The notes below the pieces were generated by a model. That model was not told where the DNA came from and made no database searches. It saw nothing but the letters and a program-made list of their open reading frames with translations. A DNA stretch of 64,000 nucleotides, from NCBI RefSeq assembly GCF_014203555.1, contig NZ_JACHJH010000001.1:109973-173972 (forward strand), read 5' to 3'. A program made the translations under genes and the position numbers. Positions 44,522 through 54,670 of this stretch are shown here, piece by piece. Each line of letters opens with the position of its first letter. Position 1 is the stretch's first letter. The DNA is from Streptomyces olivoverticillatus. GTDB lineage: Bacteria; Actinomycetota; Actinomycetes; Streptomycetales; Streptomycetaceae.

Positions 44522-45496
44522 TCAGGCCTCGCTGGTCACGACGTTGCGCAAGGGCTCGTCCCGTACGAATCTGGCCAGTTGATCGCGTAGGAGGGCCTTG
44601 GCTCGGGGGGCGAAGGCCGAAGAGGGCCCGCCCACGTGCGGGGTGATGAGCGTGCCCGGTGCGCTCCACAGCGGGTGGCCGGGCGGCAGGGGTTCGGGGT
44701 CGGTGACGTCGAGGGCGGCGCGCAGCCGTCCGTTCTCCAACTCGCGCAGGAGCGCTTTGGTATCGACGATTCCGCCGCGGGCGACGTTCACCAGCAGCGC
44801 GCCGTCCTTCATCCGGGCGAGGAACTCCGCGTCGGCCATGCCCCGGGTCTCCTCGGTGAGCGGCGTCACCAGGATCACCACATCGGCGTCGGGGAGGAGG
44901 GCGGGCAGGTCGGCGACCGAATGGACCGGGCCTCGTGCTGTCATACGCGAGGAGCGCGCGACGCGCACGACCCGCGCGCACTCAAAGGGCACAAGCCGGT
45001 CTTCGACGGCGCTGCCGATGGAGCCGTATCCCACGATGAGCACGGACGAGTCGGCGAGCGCCGGGCGGAAACCCTGGCGCCACTCCTGGGCGTCCTGTGC
45101 GCGTACGAAGCCGGGAACGTCCCGCAGCGAGGCCAGCACCAGCGCCAGCGCGAGCTCTGCGGTGGATGCGTCGTGCAGCCCCCGGGCGCTGCACAGCCGG
45201 GCGCCGGGCGGCAGCAGCGACAGCGCGGGCAGCAGGTCGTCGACCCCCGCGGTCAGCGCCTGCACCACCTTGACCTTCGGCATCAACGGCAGGGGCCGCA
45301 GGGACACCGTGGTGCCCTTGAGGTAGGGGACGCAGTAGAAGACGCAACGGGCGGGATCGGTGGGGAAGTCCGGCTCGCCATTCCAGTACGCGTACTCCAG
45401 CCCGTCCGGCAGCCCCTCGATCTCCTCGGGGCGGATCGGCAGCCAGGCGAGGGGGCGGCCTTCGTCGGTACCGGTACCGCTGTGATCTGCACTCAT
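44522..45496 (-). CDS. D-isomer-specific 2-hydroxyacid dehydrogenase
   Basis: Encodes 324 residues. The NAD-binding motif is LIVGYGSIGSAVEDRL; catalytic Arg in VNVARGGIVDTKAL, Glu in DVTDPEPLPPGHPLW and His in ITPHVGGPS are all in place. The N-terminal substrate domain is divergent (LPIRPEEIEGLPDG). Substrate unknown; hydroxypyruvate, glyoxylate or a 2-oxo acid is possible. It starts at ATG 45496 and is divergent from the aldo/keto reductase with a 73-bp gap. Confidence 0.9.
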   Translation of the reverse strand: MSADHSGTGTDEGRPLAWLPIRPEEIEGLPDGLEYAYWNGEPDFPTDPARCVFYCVPYLKGTTVSLRPLPLMPKVKVVQALTAGVDDLLPALSLLPPGARLCSARGLHDASTAELALALVLASLRDVPGFVRAQDAQEWRQGFRPALADSSVLIVGYGSIGSAVEDRLVPFECARVVRVARSSRMTARGPVHSVADLPALLPDADVVILVTPLTEETRGMADAEFLARMKDGALLVNVARGGIVDTKALLRELENGRLRAALDVTDPEPLPPGHPLWSAPGTLITPHVGGPSSAFAPRAKALLRDQLARFVRDEPLRNVVTSEA

Positions 45497-45569
45497 GCCT
45501 GGAGGCTATGCGAAGAGGCCCGCACCGCAGAGGTTAGTTTGGGGGCGAGGAACGGGAGGGGAACGGCCG

Positions 45570-46580
45570 GTGGAGCGCAGGACAATCGGTGCGGCGGCGC
45601 TCGAAGTGGGCGCGATCGGCCTCGGGTGCATGCCCATGCACTGGGCGTACACCGCCTCCCAGCAGGGCGGCGAGGGCGCGCTGCGCACGGTCCACGCGGC
45701 GCTGGACGCCGGGGCGTCCCTGCTGGACACCGCCGATATGTACGGGCCGTTCACCAATGAGTTGCTGGTGGGGCGGGTGTTGCGGGAGCGCCGCTCCGAG
45801 GCGTTCGTGTCCACCAAGTGCGGGCTGCTGGTGGGCGATCAGCACATCGTCGCCAACGGCCGCCCCGGCTATGTGAAGCGGGCGTGCGACGCCTCGCTGC
45901 GGCGGCTGCAGACCGATGTGATCGACCTCTACCAGCTGCACCGGCCGGACCCGGAGGTGCCGGTGGAGGAGACGTGGGGGGCGATGGCGGAGCTGGTCTC
46001 GGCCGGCAAGGTGCGGGCGCTGGGCTGGTGCGCGATAGGGGCGCGCGCCCAGCGCAGATTCGGCTCCACCGCCGGGGCGGGGACCGGAATGTACGACGCG
46101 ACGATCCGGCACCTGGAGCGGGTGCAGCAGGTCTTCCCGGTGAGTTGCGTGCAGGCGGAGCTGTCGGTCTGGTCGCGGGAGGCGCTGGACCGGCTGGTGC
46201 CGTGGTGCGCCTCGCGGGGGGTGGGGGTGCTGGCCGCAATGCCGCTGGGGAATGGTTTCCTCAGTGGCACGCTCACCCCGGGCCAGGGCTTCGAGCCGGA
46301 GGACGTACGGGCCCGGCATCCGCGCTTCACCGCCGAGATGATGGCTGCCAACCAGCCGATAGTGGCCGGGCTGCGCAGGGTCGCCGCCCGGCACGGCGCC
46401 ACCGCCGCCCAGGCCGCCCTGGCCTGGGTGCTGGCCCAGGGGCGGCACGTGGTGCCGGTGCCGGGCACGAAGAAGGCCCGGTGGGCGGTGCAGAACGCGG
46501 CGGCAGCCGAACTGCGCCTCTCCGCGGCTGACTTGGCCGAGATCACGGCGCTGCCCAAGGCCATGGGTTCCTGGGACTGA
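45570..46580 (+). CDS. Aldo/keto reductase
   Basis: Encodes 336 residues, an NADPH-dependent TIM-barrel reductase. The tetrad is visible as Asp and Tyr in LDTADMYGP, Lys in VSTKCG and His in LYQLHRPDP; the cofactor tail site is PVPGTKKARW. The start is GTG 45570 after GGGAGGGGAAC; the frame extends upstream to 45495 but there it would overlap the divergent gene. Substrate unknown. Confidence 0.92.
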   Translation: MERRTIGAAALEVGAIGLGCMPMHWAYTASQQGGEGALRTVHAALDAGASLLDTADMYGPFTNELLVGRVLRERRSEAFVSTKCGLLVGDQHIVANGRPGYVKRACDASLRRLQTDVIDLYQLHRPDPEVPVEETWGAMAELVSAGKVRALGWCAIGARAQRRFGSTAGAGTGMYDATIRHLERVQQVFPVSCVQAELSVWSREALDRLVPWCASRGVGVLAAMPLGNGFLSGTLTPGQGFEPEDVRARHPRFTAEMMAANQPIVAGLRRVAARHGATAAQAALAWVLAQGRHVVPVPGTKKARWAVQNAAAAELRLSAADLAEITALPKAMGSWD

Positions 46581-46704
46581 TCCCTCCCCCGCGCCGACGG
46601 CTGCCGGAAGAGACCGTTTCGGCGGGCCGCGGGGTGTATCAAGGTACGGCGAGCGTCCGTCCTGCCCCGTTTCCGGCGGGCTCTTCCGGCGAGAGGATCG
46701 CACC

Positions 46705-47823
46705 GTGCGACGAAGCCCGACCGGCATCACGGCCGCGCTGGCGGCGGCCACCGCCCTGCTGTTGCTCGCCGGCTGCTCGGACGGCGGCCCGTCCGGCACC
46801 GGCGGGTCTGCCGCCTCCGCGCCCCCGGCCAAGGGCACCGTCGACGTCGTCCGGACGGTCGCCACGAAGCTCCGCTCTCCCTGGGGACTCGCCGCGCTGC
46901 CCGGCGGCGACCTGCTGGTCGGCTCGCGCGACAGCGGGAAGATCGTACAGATCGCGGCGCGGGACGGCAGGCAGAGCGAGCTGGGCACGGTCCCCGGCGT
47001 CTCGCACACGGAGGAGGGCGGGCTGCTGGGGCTGGCCCTCTCCCCCGGCTACGCCGACGACCACCTGCTGTACGCCTACTTCACCACCGACTCGGACAAC
47101 CGCATCGCCCGGATGCGCGTCGACGAGCGGCAGCCCGAGGGCCGGCGGCTCGGCGCCCCCGACACCATCCTGCGCGGCATTCCCAAGGGCGTCATCCACA
47201 ACGGCGGACGGATCACCTTCGGCCCCGACCGGATGCTGTACGCGGGGACGGGCGAGTCCGGGCGGCGGGCGCTCTCCGAGGACAAGTCGTCGCTCGGCGG
47301 CAAGATCCTGCGGATGACGCCCGACGGCCGCCCCGCGCCCGGCAACCCCGAGGCCGGTTCGGTGATCTACACCTTCGGCCACCGCAATGTGCAGGGCCTG
47401 GCGTGGGACACGGACAAGCGGCTGTGGGCCTCGGAATTCGGCCAGGACACCTGGGACGAGATCAACCTGATCGAACCGGGGCACGACTACGGCTGGCCGG
47501 TGGTCGAGGGAAAGGCGGGCAGGCCTGGCTACACCGACCCCGTGGAACAGTGGCGCCCCGCCGACGCCTCGCCCAGCGGGCTGGCCTACGCCAAGGGCTC
47601 GCTCTGGATGGCCGGACTGCGCGGCCGGCGGCTGTGGCGCATCCCCGTCGCGGGCGGCAAACCGGCCGGGGCACCGCAGGACTTCCTGCACAGCCGCTAC
47701 GGACGGCTGCGCTCGGTGCTCGCCACGGACGACGGCGGGCTGTGGCTGACCACGAGCAACACCGACGGCCGCGGCGAACCGAGCCGGGACGACGACCGGC
47801 TGTTGCTGCTCAAGGTGACATAA
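46705..47823 (+). CDS. Sugar (glucose/sorbosone) dehydrogenase-like lipoprotein
   Basis: Encodes 372 residues. A lipoprotein signal ends LLLLAGC, followed by a Ser/Gly linker and a six-bladed GSDH/PQQ-type beta-propeller: LRSPWGLAALPGGDLLVGSRDSG in pieces, EGGLLGLALSPGY, HNGGRITFGPDRMLY, YTFGHRNVQGLAWD, GHDYGWPVVEGK. Such proteins oxidise aldoses with PQQ in Gram-negatives; in Streptomyces the physiological substrate and cofactor are unproven. It starts at GTG 46705 after GAGAGG and acts outside, anchored to the membrane. Confidence 0.88.
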   Translation: MRRSPTGITAALAAATALLLLAGCSDGGPSGTGGSAASAPPAKGTVDVVRTVATKLRSPWGLAALPGGDLLVGSRDSGKIVQIAARDGRQSELGTVPGVSHTEEGGLLGLALSPGYADDHLLYAYFTTDSDNRIARMRVDERQPEGRRLGAPDTILRGIPKGVIHNGGRITFGPDRMLYAGTGESGRRALSEDKSSLGGKILRMTPDGRPAPGNPEAGSVIYTFGHRNVQGLAWDTDKRLWASEFGQDTWDEINLIEPGHDYGWPVVEGKAGRPGYTDPVEQWRPADASPSGLAYAKGSLWMAGLRGRRLWRIPVAGGKPAGAPQDFLHSRYGRLRSVLATDDGGLWLTTSNTDGRGEPSRDDDRLLLLKVT

Positions 47824-47908
47824 CGGACTTGGGCGCGTTCCGCCGTATCGCACACCTGTCTGCCTAGACTGGAAAGCACGGTGGGGCCGTAAGGCGACGG
47901 GAGTTGAG

Positions 47909-48073
47909 ATGTTCAACGTGATCGAGGAACTGTTCGCACCGGGCCGTGAGCACACCGAGGAGGAGCGCAACCGACTCGAACTGTGCCGCGACGAAACCGG
48001 CGACGCGGACCCGGGCAAGGGCCCGATCGACCTCGACTCCGGCCACGTCGTCATCCGCCCGCGGCGGGGGTGA
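47909..48073 (+). CDS. Small conserved protein, DUF6191-like, 54 residues
   Basis: The frame runs from ATG 47909, with GGGAG upstream, to TGA 48071-48073. It opens MFNVIEELFAPGREHTEEER and ends with an acidic segment containing GKGPIDLDSGHVVI. I recall this pattern as the Streptomyces DUF6191 family; function unknown. It has no signal peptide or membrane segment. TAGACT at 47865-47870 is a good candidate -10 box, suggesting its own promoter. Confidence 0.75.
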   Translation: MFNVIEELFAPGREHTEEERNRLELCRDETGDADPGKGPIDLDSGHVVIRPRRG

Positions 48074-48125
48074 ACAACCGCAGCCGGCCCGGCTTTGAGG
48101 GCCGTAAGTGCCCTGCCTGGGCGCC

Positions 48126-50363
48126 TTAGAGAGCCGACGAGGAGCCTGCGCCGTTCAGCACCGCCGGCTCGTTCGGGCGGGGCTGTGGGATCAGGGTGGC
48201 CTCCACCACCGTCACGGTCTGCTCCGGCGGTTCGATGCTGATGCGCGGGAGCAGGCGGTCCAGCCATGCGGGCAGCCACCAGTTGGCGCCGCCCAGCATG
48301 TGCATCAGAGCCGGCACCAAGAGGGTACGCAGGACGAACGCGTCCAGGGCTACCGCGGTGGCGAGGCCGATGCCGAACATCGCGATGACGCGGTCGCCGC
48401 TGAGCACGAAGGCCAGGAAGACGGAGATCATGATGACGGCCGCGGAGTTGATGACGCGGCTGGTCTCGGCGAGACCGACCCGCACCGCCCGGCAGTTGTC
48501 GCGGGTGGCCAGCCACTCCTCGTACATGCGGCTGACGAGGAAGACCTGGTAGTCCATGGAGAGGCCGAAGAGGACCGAGACCATGACCACCGGCAGGAAC
48601 GGTTCTATGGGCCCGGCGCCGCCCAGGCCGAGGGATTCGCCGCCCCAGCCCCACTGGAAGATCGCGACGATCAGGCCGAAGGACGAGGCGACGGCCGCGA
48701 TGTTCATGGCGGCGGCCTTGAGCGGTATGCCGATGCTGCGGAAGGCCAGCAGCAGGAGCACGCAGCCCAGGCCCACCACGGTGCCCACGAACAGCGGGAG
48801 TTTGCCGAGGATGACGGCCGCGAAGTCGTCGTAGCTCGCGGTCACCCCGCCGACGCGGACCTTCGGGCCGATGCCGCCGGTGGCCTTGGGCAGGACGGTG
48901 CTGCGCAGCCGGTCGACGAGGGCGCTGGTGGCGCGGGACTGCGGCGAGGTGGTGGGGACGACGGTGATGACACCGGTGTCGCGGGCCGCGCTGAGCTCCG
49001 GGGCGCTCACGGAGGCGATGCCCGGCGTGTGCCGGAGGGTGTCGGGGAGCTTGCCGAAGGCGAGCCGGTCGGCGGCGCTGTCCAGGGGCGCCACCAGCGT
49101 CAGGGGGCCGTTGACCCCGGGGCCGAAGCCGCGGGCGAGCATGTCGTAGGCCTGCCGGGTGGTGCTCGACGCGGGGTTGTTGCCCTGGTCGGAGGTGCCC
49201 AGGTGGAGGGAGAGGGTGGGCAGCGCCAGGACCAGCATGACGGCAGCCGCGAGGGTGCCCAGCAGCTTGGGGTGGCGTTCGACGAAGGCGGACCAGCGGG
49301 CGGCCAGACCGGTGGTGCTCTCCGGGCGGGGCTCCCCGAGGGCGAGGCGGCGGCGTTCCCGGCGGCTGAGGGCGCGGGGGCCGATGATGCCGAGCAGGGC
49401 GGGCAGCAGGGTGACGGAGGCGGCCACGGTCAGCACGACGGTCAGTGAGGCCGCTATCGCCACTCCGTTGAGGAAGCTCAGGCGGAGGATGAGCATGCCG
49501 AGCAGCGCCACGCAGACCGTGCCGCCCGCGAAGACGACGGCGCGCCCGGTGGTGGCCACGGCCCGCTCCGCCGCGACGGCCACCGGCAGGCCCTGCCTGA
49601 GGCCCTTGCGGTGCCGGGTGACGATGAACAGGGCGTAGTCGATGCCCACGCCGAGCCCGATGAGGGTGCCGAGCATGGGCGCGAAGCCGGCGACGTTCAT
49701 GACGTGCCCGAGCAGGGTGGTCCCCATGGAGGCGGTGCCCACGCCGACGAGGGCGGTGGCGATGGGCAGCACGCTGGCCGCGAGCGATCCGAAGACGACG
49801 AACAGCACGACCGCGGCGACGACCACGCCGATGATCTCGCTGAGGTGTCCGCTCGCGCCCTCGGTGGTGCCGATGGTGCTGCCGCCCAGGGCGACGCTGA
49901 GATTGCCGTCGGCCGCCTTGCGGGCGGTGTCGACGACCTTCTGCACTTCGGCCTTGCCGGGGCCGCCTGCCGTGCTGTCGAAGGTCAGGGAGGCGTAGGC
50001 GGTGTGCCGGTCCTTGCTGACGAGGCCGGAGGCGCCGGAGGACGCGTACGGGCTGTCGACGTGCGCGACGCCGGGCAGGGCGGCGACCTCGTGCAGGGTG
50101 GTCTTCATGCGCTGCTCGACATCGGCGGCGCGTACGGTGCCGTGCTCGGTGTGCCAGACGATGGTGTCGTCGCCGCTCTGGCCGGGGAAGGCCTTCTGCA
50201 GCAGGGCGGTGGCGCGGGCGGATTCGGTGCCGGGGACGCTGTAGTCGTCGGAGTAGGACGACCCGGCGAGCGTGGCCGCCGCGATGCTGCCCACGAGGGC
50301 GGCGAGCCACAGCACGACGACCGTGAAGCGGCGGCGCAGGCACCATCGGGCGAGTGAGGTCAT
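48126..50363 (-). CDS. MmpL-family RND transporter
   Basis: Encodes 745 residues with about 12 membrane segments and two external loops, the MMPL layout. Recognisable segments are GVGIDYALFIVTRHRKGL and FGLSMDYQVFLVSRMYEEW (the two Asp-Tyr pairs of the proton path) and GEPRPESTTGLAARWSAFVE-like linker. It probably exports a lipid or hydrophobic product; no lipid-synthesis gene is next to it. It starts at ATG 50363. Confidence 0.9.
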   Translation of the reverse strand: MTSLARWCLRRRFTVVVLWLAALVGSIAAATLAGSSYSDDYSVPGTESARATALLQKAFPGQSGDDTIVWHTEHGTVRAADVEQRMKTTLHEVAALPGVAHVDSPYASSGASGLVSKDRHTAYASLTFDSTAGGPGKAEVQKVVDTARKAADGNLSVALGGSTIGTTEGASGHLSEIIGVVVAAVVLFVVFGSLAASVLPIATALVGVGTASMGTTLLGHVMNVAGFAPMLGTLIGLGVGIDYALFIVTRHRKGLRQGLPVAVAAERAVATTGRAVVFAGGTVCVALLGMLILRLSFLNGVAIAASLTVVLTVAASVTLLPALLGIIGPRALSRRERRRLALGEPRPESTTGLAARWSAFVERHPKLLGTLAAAVMLVLALPTLSLHLGTSDQGNNPASSTTRQAYDMLARGFGPGVNGPLTLVAPLDSAADRLAFGKLPDTLRHTPGIASVSAPELSAARDTGVITVVPTTSPQSRATSALVDRLRSTVLPKATGGIGPKVRVGGVTASYDDFAAVILGKLPLFVGTVVGLGCVLLLLAFRSIGIPLKAAAMNIAAVASSFGLIVAIFQWGWGGESLGLGGAGPIEPFLPVVMVSVLFGLSMDYQVFLVSRMYEEWLATRDNCRAVRVGLAETSRVINSAAVIMISVFLAFVLSGDRVIAMFGIGLATAVALDAFVLRTLLVPALMHMLGGANWWLPAWLDRLLPRISIEPPEQTVTVVEATLIPQPRPNEPAVLNGAGSSSAL

Positions 50364-50495
50364 GTCGGCTTCCGGGTATCGGTATCGCGTCGATCACGCC
50401 GGGACATGCCCCGTGGTTCCGACAGCAAGAGACTGGGCGAAGGCCGCATGAGGGACCTCTGCCGACCTCACTGTGACAGCAGGAAAAGATCCTTT

Positions 50496-50527
50496 GTCCC
50501 CTTTGTGGCTTACAGCACAAAAGGGAC
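50496..50527 (-). terminator. Hairpin after the AMIN-like gene
   Basis: GTCCCCTTTGTG (50496-50507) pairs with CACAAAAGGGAC (50516-50527). The single mismatch becomes a G-U pair on the minus-strand RNA, giving a 12-bp stem, 14 bp after the stop. An operator for the MmpL gene is the alternative. Confidence 0.6.
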
Positions 50528-50541
50528 ACGGAATCGACGGT

Positions 50542-51162
50542 TCAGTGGAGCCGACGCGGCTGGTGGGCGACGTCCAGGACCACATGGTTGCCCATCTGGA
50601 AGACCCGGAACGGCAGCCGGGCGGGCACCCCCACGCCGATCTGGGTCTCGCCCTCGAAGCTGCCGCCGTAGCGCACGTCCCTGAAGGTCCGGTAGCCGCT
50701 CAGGTCCACGCCCGGCAGCGGCGCGCCCGCCCGCCCCTCGTACGTCACCTCGCCGTTCTCCGGGTCGTGGCTCGGGGCGGCCACCCGCACTTCGAGGACG
50801 GCGCCGCCGGAGACCGGGACGACGGCGCCCGAGCCGTCCTGGTGCAGCTCGTCGACGTAGGCAACCCGGTAGCCGACCGGGTTTCCGGGGAGGTCGCCGA
50901 TGTCGAAGACCATGCGGTCGAAGCAGGCGTGCGACCCGGTCCTGATGTGCATCAGCGGTGCGTAGTCGGTGTCGGTGCTGATCTTGGGGCGGCTGCTCCA
51001 GCTGTGGGTGCACCCCCGCGTGCGCGCCGCGGCCACCGTGACCGCCTTGGTGGTCACCCCGGCGCCCCCGGCCGTGCCGGCCGAGGCCGAGGAGCCCGCC
51101 AGCGCCGCCAGCCCGGCACCCGCCAGCAGGAGCGCGGCCAGCGCTGTGCCCAACCGTCGCAT
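50542..51162 (-). CDS. Secreted AMIN-like domain protein
   Basis: Encodes 206 residues. A cleavable signal peptide (RRLGTALAALLLAGAGLAALAG then SSASA) is followed by a beta-rich domain with HACFDRMVFDIGDLPGNPVGYRVAYV and FRVFQMGNHVVLDVAHQPR, like the actinobacterial AMIN-like family, which may bind the cell wall. No catalytic motif is seen. The start is ATG 51162 after GGGGGT; ATG 51177 is an alternative. It stands alone between MmpL and gatB. Confidence 0.8.
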   Translation of the reverse strand: MRRLGTALAALLLAGAGLAALAGSSASAGTAGGAGVTTKAVTVAAARTRGCTHSWSSRPKISTDTDYAPLMHIRTGSHACFDRMVFDIGDLPGNPVGYRVAYVDELHQDGSGAVVPVSGGAVLEVRVAAPSHDPENGEVTYEGRAGAPLPGVDLSGYRTFRDVRYGGSFEGETQIGVGVPARLPFRVFQMGNHVVLDVAHQPRRLH

Positions 51163-51293
51163 TGCTACCCCCAGCAATCGCTTGCGGGCGCGTGGACCGG
51201 CCCGCTGCCGCGATCATGCCGGACCGATTTCGGGACGCGAGGGGCGTATCCGTGAATTCCGGCCTTTGGGGGACTCAACATCGGACGATACGA

Positions 51294-51327
51294 CGATGGC
51301 CGCCCCTGCATGCAGGGGCGGCCATCG
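51294..51327. terminator. gatB terminator: perfect 34-bp palindrome
   Basis: Two 17-bp arms, CGATGGCCGCCCCTGCA and TGCAGGGGCGGCCATCG, join without spacer, so RNA would close on a 4-nt loop. It lies 30 bp after the gatB stop on the minus strand. There is no U-tract. Confidence 0.8.
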
Positions 51328-51356
51328 GTGCCGGAGAGGCTTCGAACTGCTCTTGA

Positions 51357-52865
51357 TTACTCCGTGACGCCGAGGCGCTCCAGGATCAGCTCGCGGACGC
51401 GCGCCGCGTCCGCCTGGCCCCGGGTGGCCTTCATGACCGCGCCGACGAGCGCGCCCGCCGCCGCGACCTTGCCGCCGCGGATCTTGTCGGCGATCGCCGC
51501 GTTGGCCGCGATGGCCTCGTCCACGGCGGTGCCCAGCGCGCCCTCGTCGGAGACGACCTTCAGGCCGCGCTTCTCGACGACCTCGTCCGGAGCGCCCTCA
51601 CCGGCGAGCACGCCCTCGATGACCTGGCGGGCCAGCTTGTCGTTGAGGGAGCCCTCCGCGACCAGCGCGCACACCCGGGCGACCTGCTCCGCGGTGATCG
51701 GCAGCGCCGCGAGGTCGACACCGTCCTCGTTGGCACGGCGGGACAGCTCGCCCATCCACCACTTGCGGGCGGAGGCGGCGTCCGCGCCCGCCTCGATCGT
51801 GGCGACGATCAGGTCGACCGCACCGGCGTTGAGGATCGACTGCATGTCGTGCGCGGAGACGCCCCACTCCTCGCGCAGCCGGTTGCGGCGCAGGCGCGGC
51901 AGCTCGGGCAGGCCCGTCCGCAGCTCCTCGACCCACGCGCGGGCGGGGGCCACCGGCACCAGGTCCGGCTCGGGGAAGTAGCGGTAGTCCTCGGCCTCTT
52001 CCTTGATGCGGCCGGACGTCGTGGAGCCGTCCTCCTCGTGGAAGTGGCGGGTCTCCTGGACGATCGTGCCGCCGGAGGACAGCACGGCCGCGTGCCGCAT
52101 GATCTCGAAGCGCGCCGCCCGCTCGACCGAACGCAGCGAGTTGACGTTCTTCGTCTCGGAGCGCGTGCCGAACTTCTCGCTGCCATGGGGCATCAGCGAG
52201 AGGTTGACGTCGCAGCGCATCTGGCCCATCTCCATGCGGGCCTCGGAGACGCCGAGCGCCTTGATGAGCTCGCGCAGCTCGGCGACGTACGCCTTGGCGA
52301 CCTCGGGGGCGCGCTCGCCCGCACCGGTGATCGGCTTGGTGACGATCTCGATGAGCGGGATGCCGGCCCGGTTGTAGTCGAGCAGGGAGTGCTGCGCGCC
52401 GTGGATGCGGCCGGTGGCGCCGCCCACGTGCGTGGACTTGCCGGTGTCCTCCTCCATGTGGGCGCGCTCGATCTCCACGCGGAAGACCTCGCCGTCCTCC
52501 AGCTGGACGTCCAGGTAGCCGTTGAAGGCGATGGGCTCGTCGTACTGGGAGGTCTGGAAGTTCTTCGGCATGTCCGGATAGAAGTAGTTCTTCCGGGCGA
52601 AGCGGCACCACTCGGCGATCTCGCAGTGCAGCGCCAGGCCGATCTTCACGGCCGACTCGACGGCGATGCCGTTGACGACCGGGAGGGAGCCGGGCAGGCC
52701 GAGGCAGGTGGGGCAGGTCTGCGAGTTGGGTTCGGCGCCCAGCTCGGTCGCGCACCCACAGAACATCTTGGTCTTGGTGCCGAGCTCGACGTGCACCTCG
52801 AGGCCCATGACGGGCTCGTAGGTGGCAAGCGCGTCCTCGTACGACACCAGGTCGGTGACAGTCAC
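51357..52865 (-). CDS. gatB: Asp-tRNA(Asn)/Glu-tRNA(Gln) amidotransferase subunit B
   Basis: Encodes 502 residues. Visible are [19 protein letters not shown], the zinc-site cysteines with [38 protein letters not shown] and the C-terminal YqeY/GatB tRNA-binding domain ([20 protein letters not shown]). It binds the mischarged tRNA and the kinase activity for transamidation. It starts at GTG 52865, 31 bp after the small membrane protein gene. Confidence 0.95.
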   Translation of the reverse strand: MTVTDLVSYEDALATYEPVMGLEVHVELGTKTKMFCGCATELGAEPNSQTCPTCLGLPGSLPVVNGIAVESAVKIGLALHCEIAEWCRFARKNYFYPDMPKNFQTSQYDEPIAFNGYLDVQLEDGEVFRVEIERAHMEEDTGKSTHVGGATGRIHGAQHSLLDYNRAGIPLIEIVTKPITGAGERAPEVAKAYVAELRELIKALGVSEARMEMGQMRCDVNLSLMPHGSEKFGTRSETKNVNSLRSVERAARFEIMRHAAVLSSGGTIVQETRHFHEEDGSTTSGRIKEEAEDYRYFPEPDLVPVAPARAWVEELRTGLPELPRLRRNRLREEWGVSAHDMQSILNAGAVDLIVATIEAGADAASARKWWMGELSRRANEDGVDLAALPITAEQVARVCALVAEGSLNDKLARQVIEGVLAGEGAPDEVVEKRGLKVVSDEGALGTAVDEAIAANAAIADKIRGGKVAAAGALVGAVMKATRGQADAARVRELILERLGVTE

Positions 52866-52896
52866 GGAAACTAACCTTTCAGTCCGCGTCAGCGCG

Positions 52897-53175
52897 TCAG
52901 CCCGCGAGGACGTCGTCGCTGTTCATGCGGCGCAGCTCGCGGACGAGCAGGGCGACGCCGGTGGCGATGGCGGCGGCGGAGACGACGGCGTCGACCAGCT
53001 GGAGCGTGTCGCGCTCGCCGCGGGCCTTCTTCGCCTGCTTGGCCACGCTCACCGCGCCGAACAGCGTGGTGCCGATGGACAGGTACGTGCCGGCCTTGGA
53101 CTTCTTGAAGCCCTTGGCCTTCTTCAGCGCGCTCTTCTTGTCGGCGCTCTTCTCGATGCTCTTCTCGGTGCTCAC
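52897..53175 (-). CDS. Small membrane protein between gatA and gatB, unknown function
   Basis: Encodes 92 residues: a Lys-rich N-terminus (about 30 residues), a weakly hydrophobic stretch with [19 protein letters not shown], a charged segment, then a clear membrane helix [21 protein letters not shown]. The GTG at 53175 overlaps the gatA stop by 4 bp (GTGA), so it is coupled to gatA. GGAGG lies about 11 bases upstream. I do not recognise a named family; the position inside gatC-gatA-x-gatB suggests conserved co-expression. Confidence 0.75.
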   Translation of the reverse strand: MSTEKSIEKSADKKSALKKAKGFKKSKAGTYLSIGTTLFGAVSVAKQAKKARGERDTLQLVDAVVSAAAIATGVALLVRELRRMNSDDVLAG

Positions 53176-54665
53176 AGCGACGGTGCCTCCTCGAGAATCG
53201 GGTGGCCCCAGCGCTCGGTGAACGCGGCCTCGACCGCGGCACCGACCTTGTAGAGCCGGTCGTCCTTCAGGGCGGGAGCGATGATCTGCAGACCGACGGG
53301 CAGCCCGTCCTCGGGCGCCAGGCCGCACGGCAGCGACATGGCGGCGTTGCCCGCCAGGTTGGTCGGGATGGTGCACAGGTCCGCGAGGTACATCGCCATC
53401 GGGTCGTCGGCGCGCTCGCCGATCGCGAAGGCGGTGGTCGGCGTCGTCGGGGAGACGATCACGTCGACCTGCTCGAAGGCCGCCTCGAAGTCGCGCGTGA
53501 TGAGCGTGCGGACCTTCTGTGCGGAGCCGTAGTACGCGTCGTAGTAGCCGGAGCTGAGCGCGTAGGTGCCGAGCATGACGCGGCGCTTGACCTCGGGGCC
53601 GAAGCCGGCCTCACGGGTGAGGGCGGTGACCTCCTCGGCCGACTTGGTGCCGTCGTCGCCGACGCGCAGGCCGTAGCGCATGGCGTCGAAGCGGGCCAGG
53701 TTCGAGGAGCACTCGGAGGGCGCGATCAGGTAGTACGCGGCCAGGGCGAGGTCGAAGGACGGGCAGTCCAGCTCGACGATCTCGGCGCCCAGCTCCTTGA
53801 GGAGCTCGACGGACTCGTCGAAGCGCTGGATGACGCCGGCCTGGTAGCCCTCGCCGCGGAACTGCTTGACGATGCCGATGCGCATGCCGTCGACGCTGCC
53901 GCTGCGGGCCGCCTCGACGACCGGCGGGACCGGGGCGTCGATGGAGGTGGAGTCCAGCGGGTCGTGGCCGGCGATCACCTCGTGCAGCAGGGCCGCGTCC
54001 AGGACCGTACGGGCGCAGGGGCCGCCCTGGTCCAGGGAGGAGGAGAAGGCCACCATGCCGAAGCGGGAGACCGCGCCGTAGGTCGGCTTGACGCCGACGG
54101 TGCCGGTGACGGCGGCGGGCTGGCGGATGGAGCCGCCGGTGTCCGTGCCGATGGCGAGGGGGGCCTCGTACGCGGCGAGTGCGGCGCTGGAGCCGCCGCC
54201 CGAGCCGCCGGGGATCTTGGTGAGGTCCCAGGGGTTGCCGGTGGGGCCGTAGGCGCTGTTCTCGGTGGAGGACCCCATGGCGAACTCGTCCATGTTGGTC
54301 TTGCCGAGGATGACGACGTCGGCGTCCTTCAGACGCTTGGTGAGCGTCGCGTCGTACGGCGGGATCCAGCCTTCGAGGATCTTGGAGCCGACGGTGGTGG
54401 GGACGCCCTTGGTCGTGAAGATGTCCTTCAGGGCGAGCGGGACGCCGGCCAGCGGGCCCAGCTTCTCGCCGCGCTCGCGCTTGGCGTCGACGGCGCGGGC
54501 CTGCGCGAGGGCGCCCTCGCGGTCCACGTGCAGGAACGCGTGGACCTTCTCGTCGACGGCGTCGATCCGGGCCAGGTGGGCCTCGGTGACCTCGACGGCC
54601 GTGACCTCGCCGGAGGCGATCTTGGCCGCGATCTCGGCGGCGGTGAGCTTGATCAGGTCTGCCAT
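53172..54665 (-). CDS. gatA: Asp-tRNA(Asn)/Glu-tRNA(Gln) amidotransferase subunit A
   Basis: Encodes 497 residues of the amidase-signature family. The catalytic Lys lies in VPLALKDIF, the cis-Ser in [11 protein letters not shown] and the nucleophile Ser in [11 protein letters not shown]. It releases ammonia from glutamine for transamidation. ATG 54665 is preferred: GGAGGAG is eight bases upstream, whereas GTG 54674 overlaps that site. It lies 5 bp after the gatC stop. Confidence 0.95.
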   Translation of the reverse strand: MADLIKLTAAEIAAKIASGEVTAVEVTEAHLARIDAVDEKVHAFLHVDREGALAQARAVDAKRERGEKLGPLAGVPLALKDIFTTKGVPTTVGSKILEGWIPPYDATLTKRLKDADVVILGKTNMDEFAMGSSTENSAYGPTGNPWDLTKIPGGSGGGSSAALAAYEAPLAIGTDTGGSIRQPAAVTGTVGVKPTYGAVSRFGMVAFSSSLDQGGPCARTVLDAALLHEVIAGHDPLDSTSIDAPVPPVVEAARSGSVDGMRIGIVKQFRGEGYQAGVIQRFDESVELLKELGAEIVELDCPSFDLALAAYYLIAPSECSSNLARFDAMRYGLRVGDDGTKSAEEVTALTREAGFGPEVKRRVMLGTYALSSGYYDAYYGSAQKVRTLITRDFEAAFEQVDVIVSPTTPTTAFAIGERADDPMAMYLADLCTIPTNLAGNAAMSLPCGLAPEDGLPVGLQIIAPALKDDRLYKVGAAVEAAFTERWGHPILEEAPSL

Positions 54666-54670
54666 GTCGG

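Noticed and set aside
46639..50529. Very long minus-strand open frame across the sugar dehydrogenase and MmpL genes
   Set aside because: It lies in the wrong frame for MmpL and antisense to the lipoprotein, which both have family motifs. The translation is Arg/Pro-rich noise.
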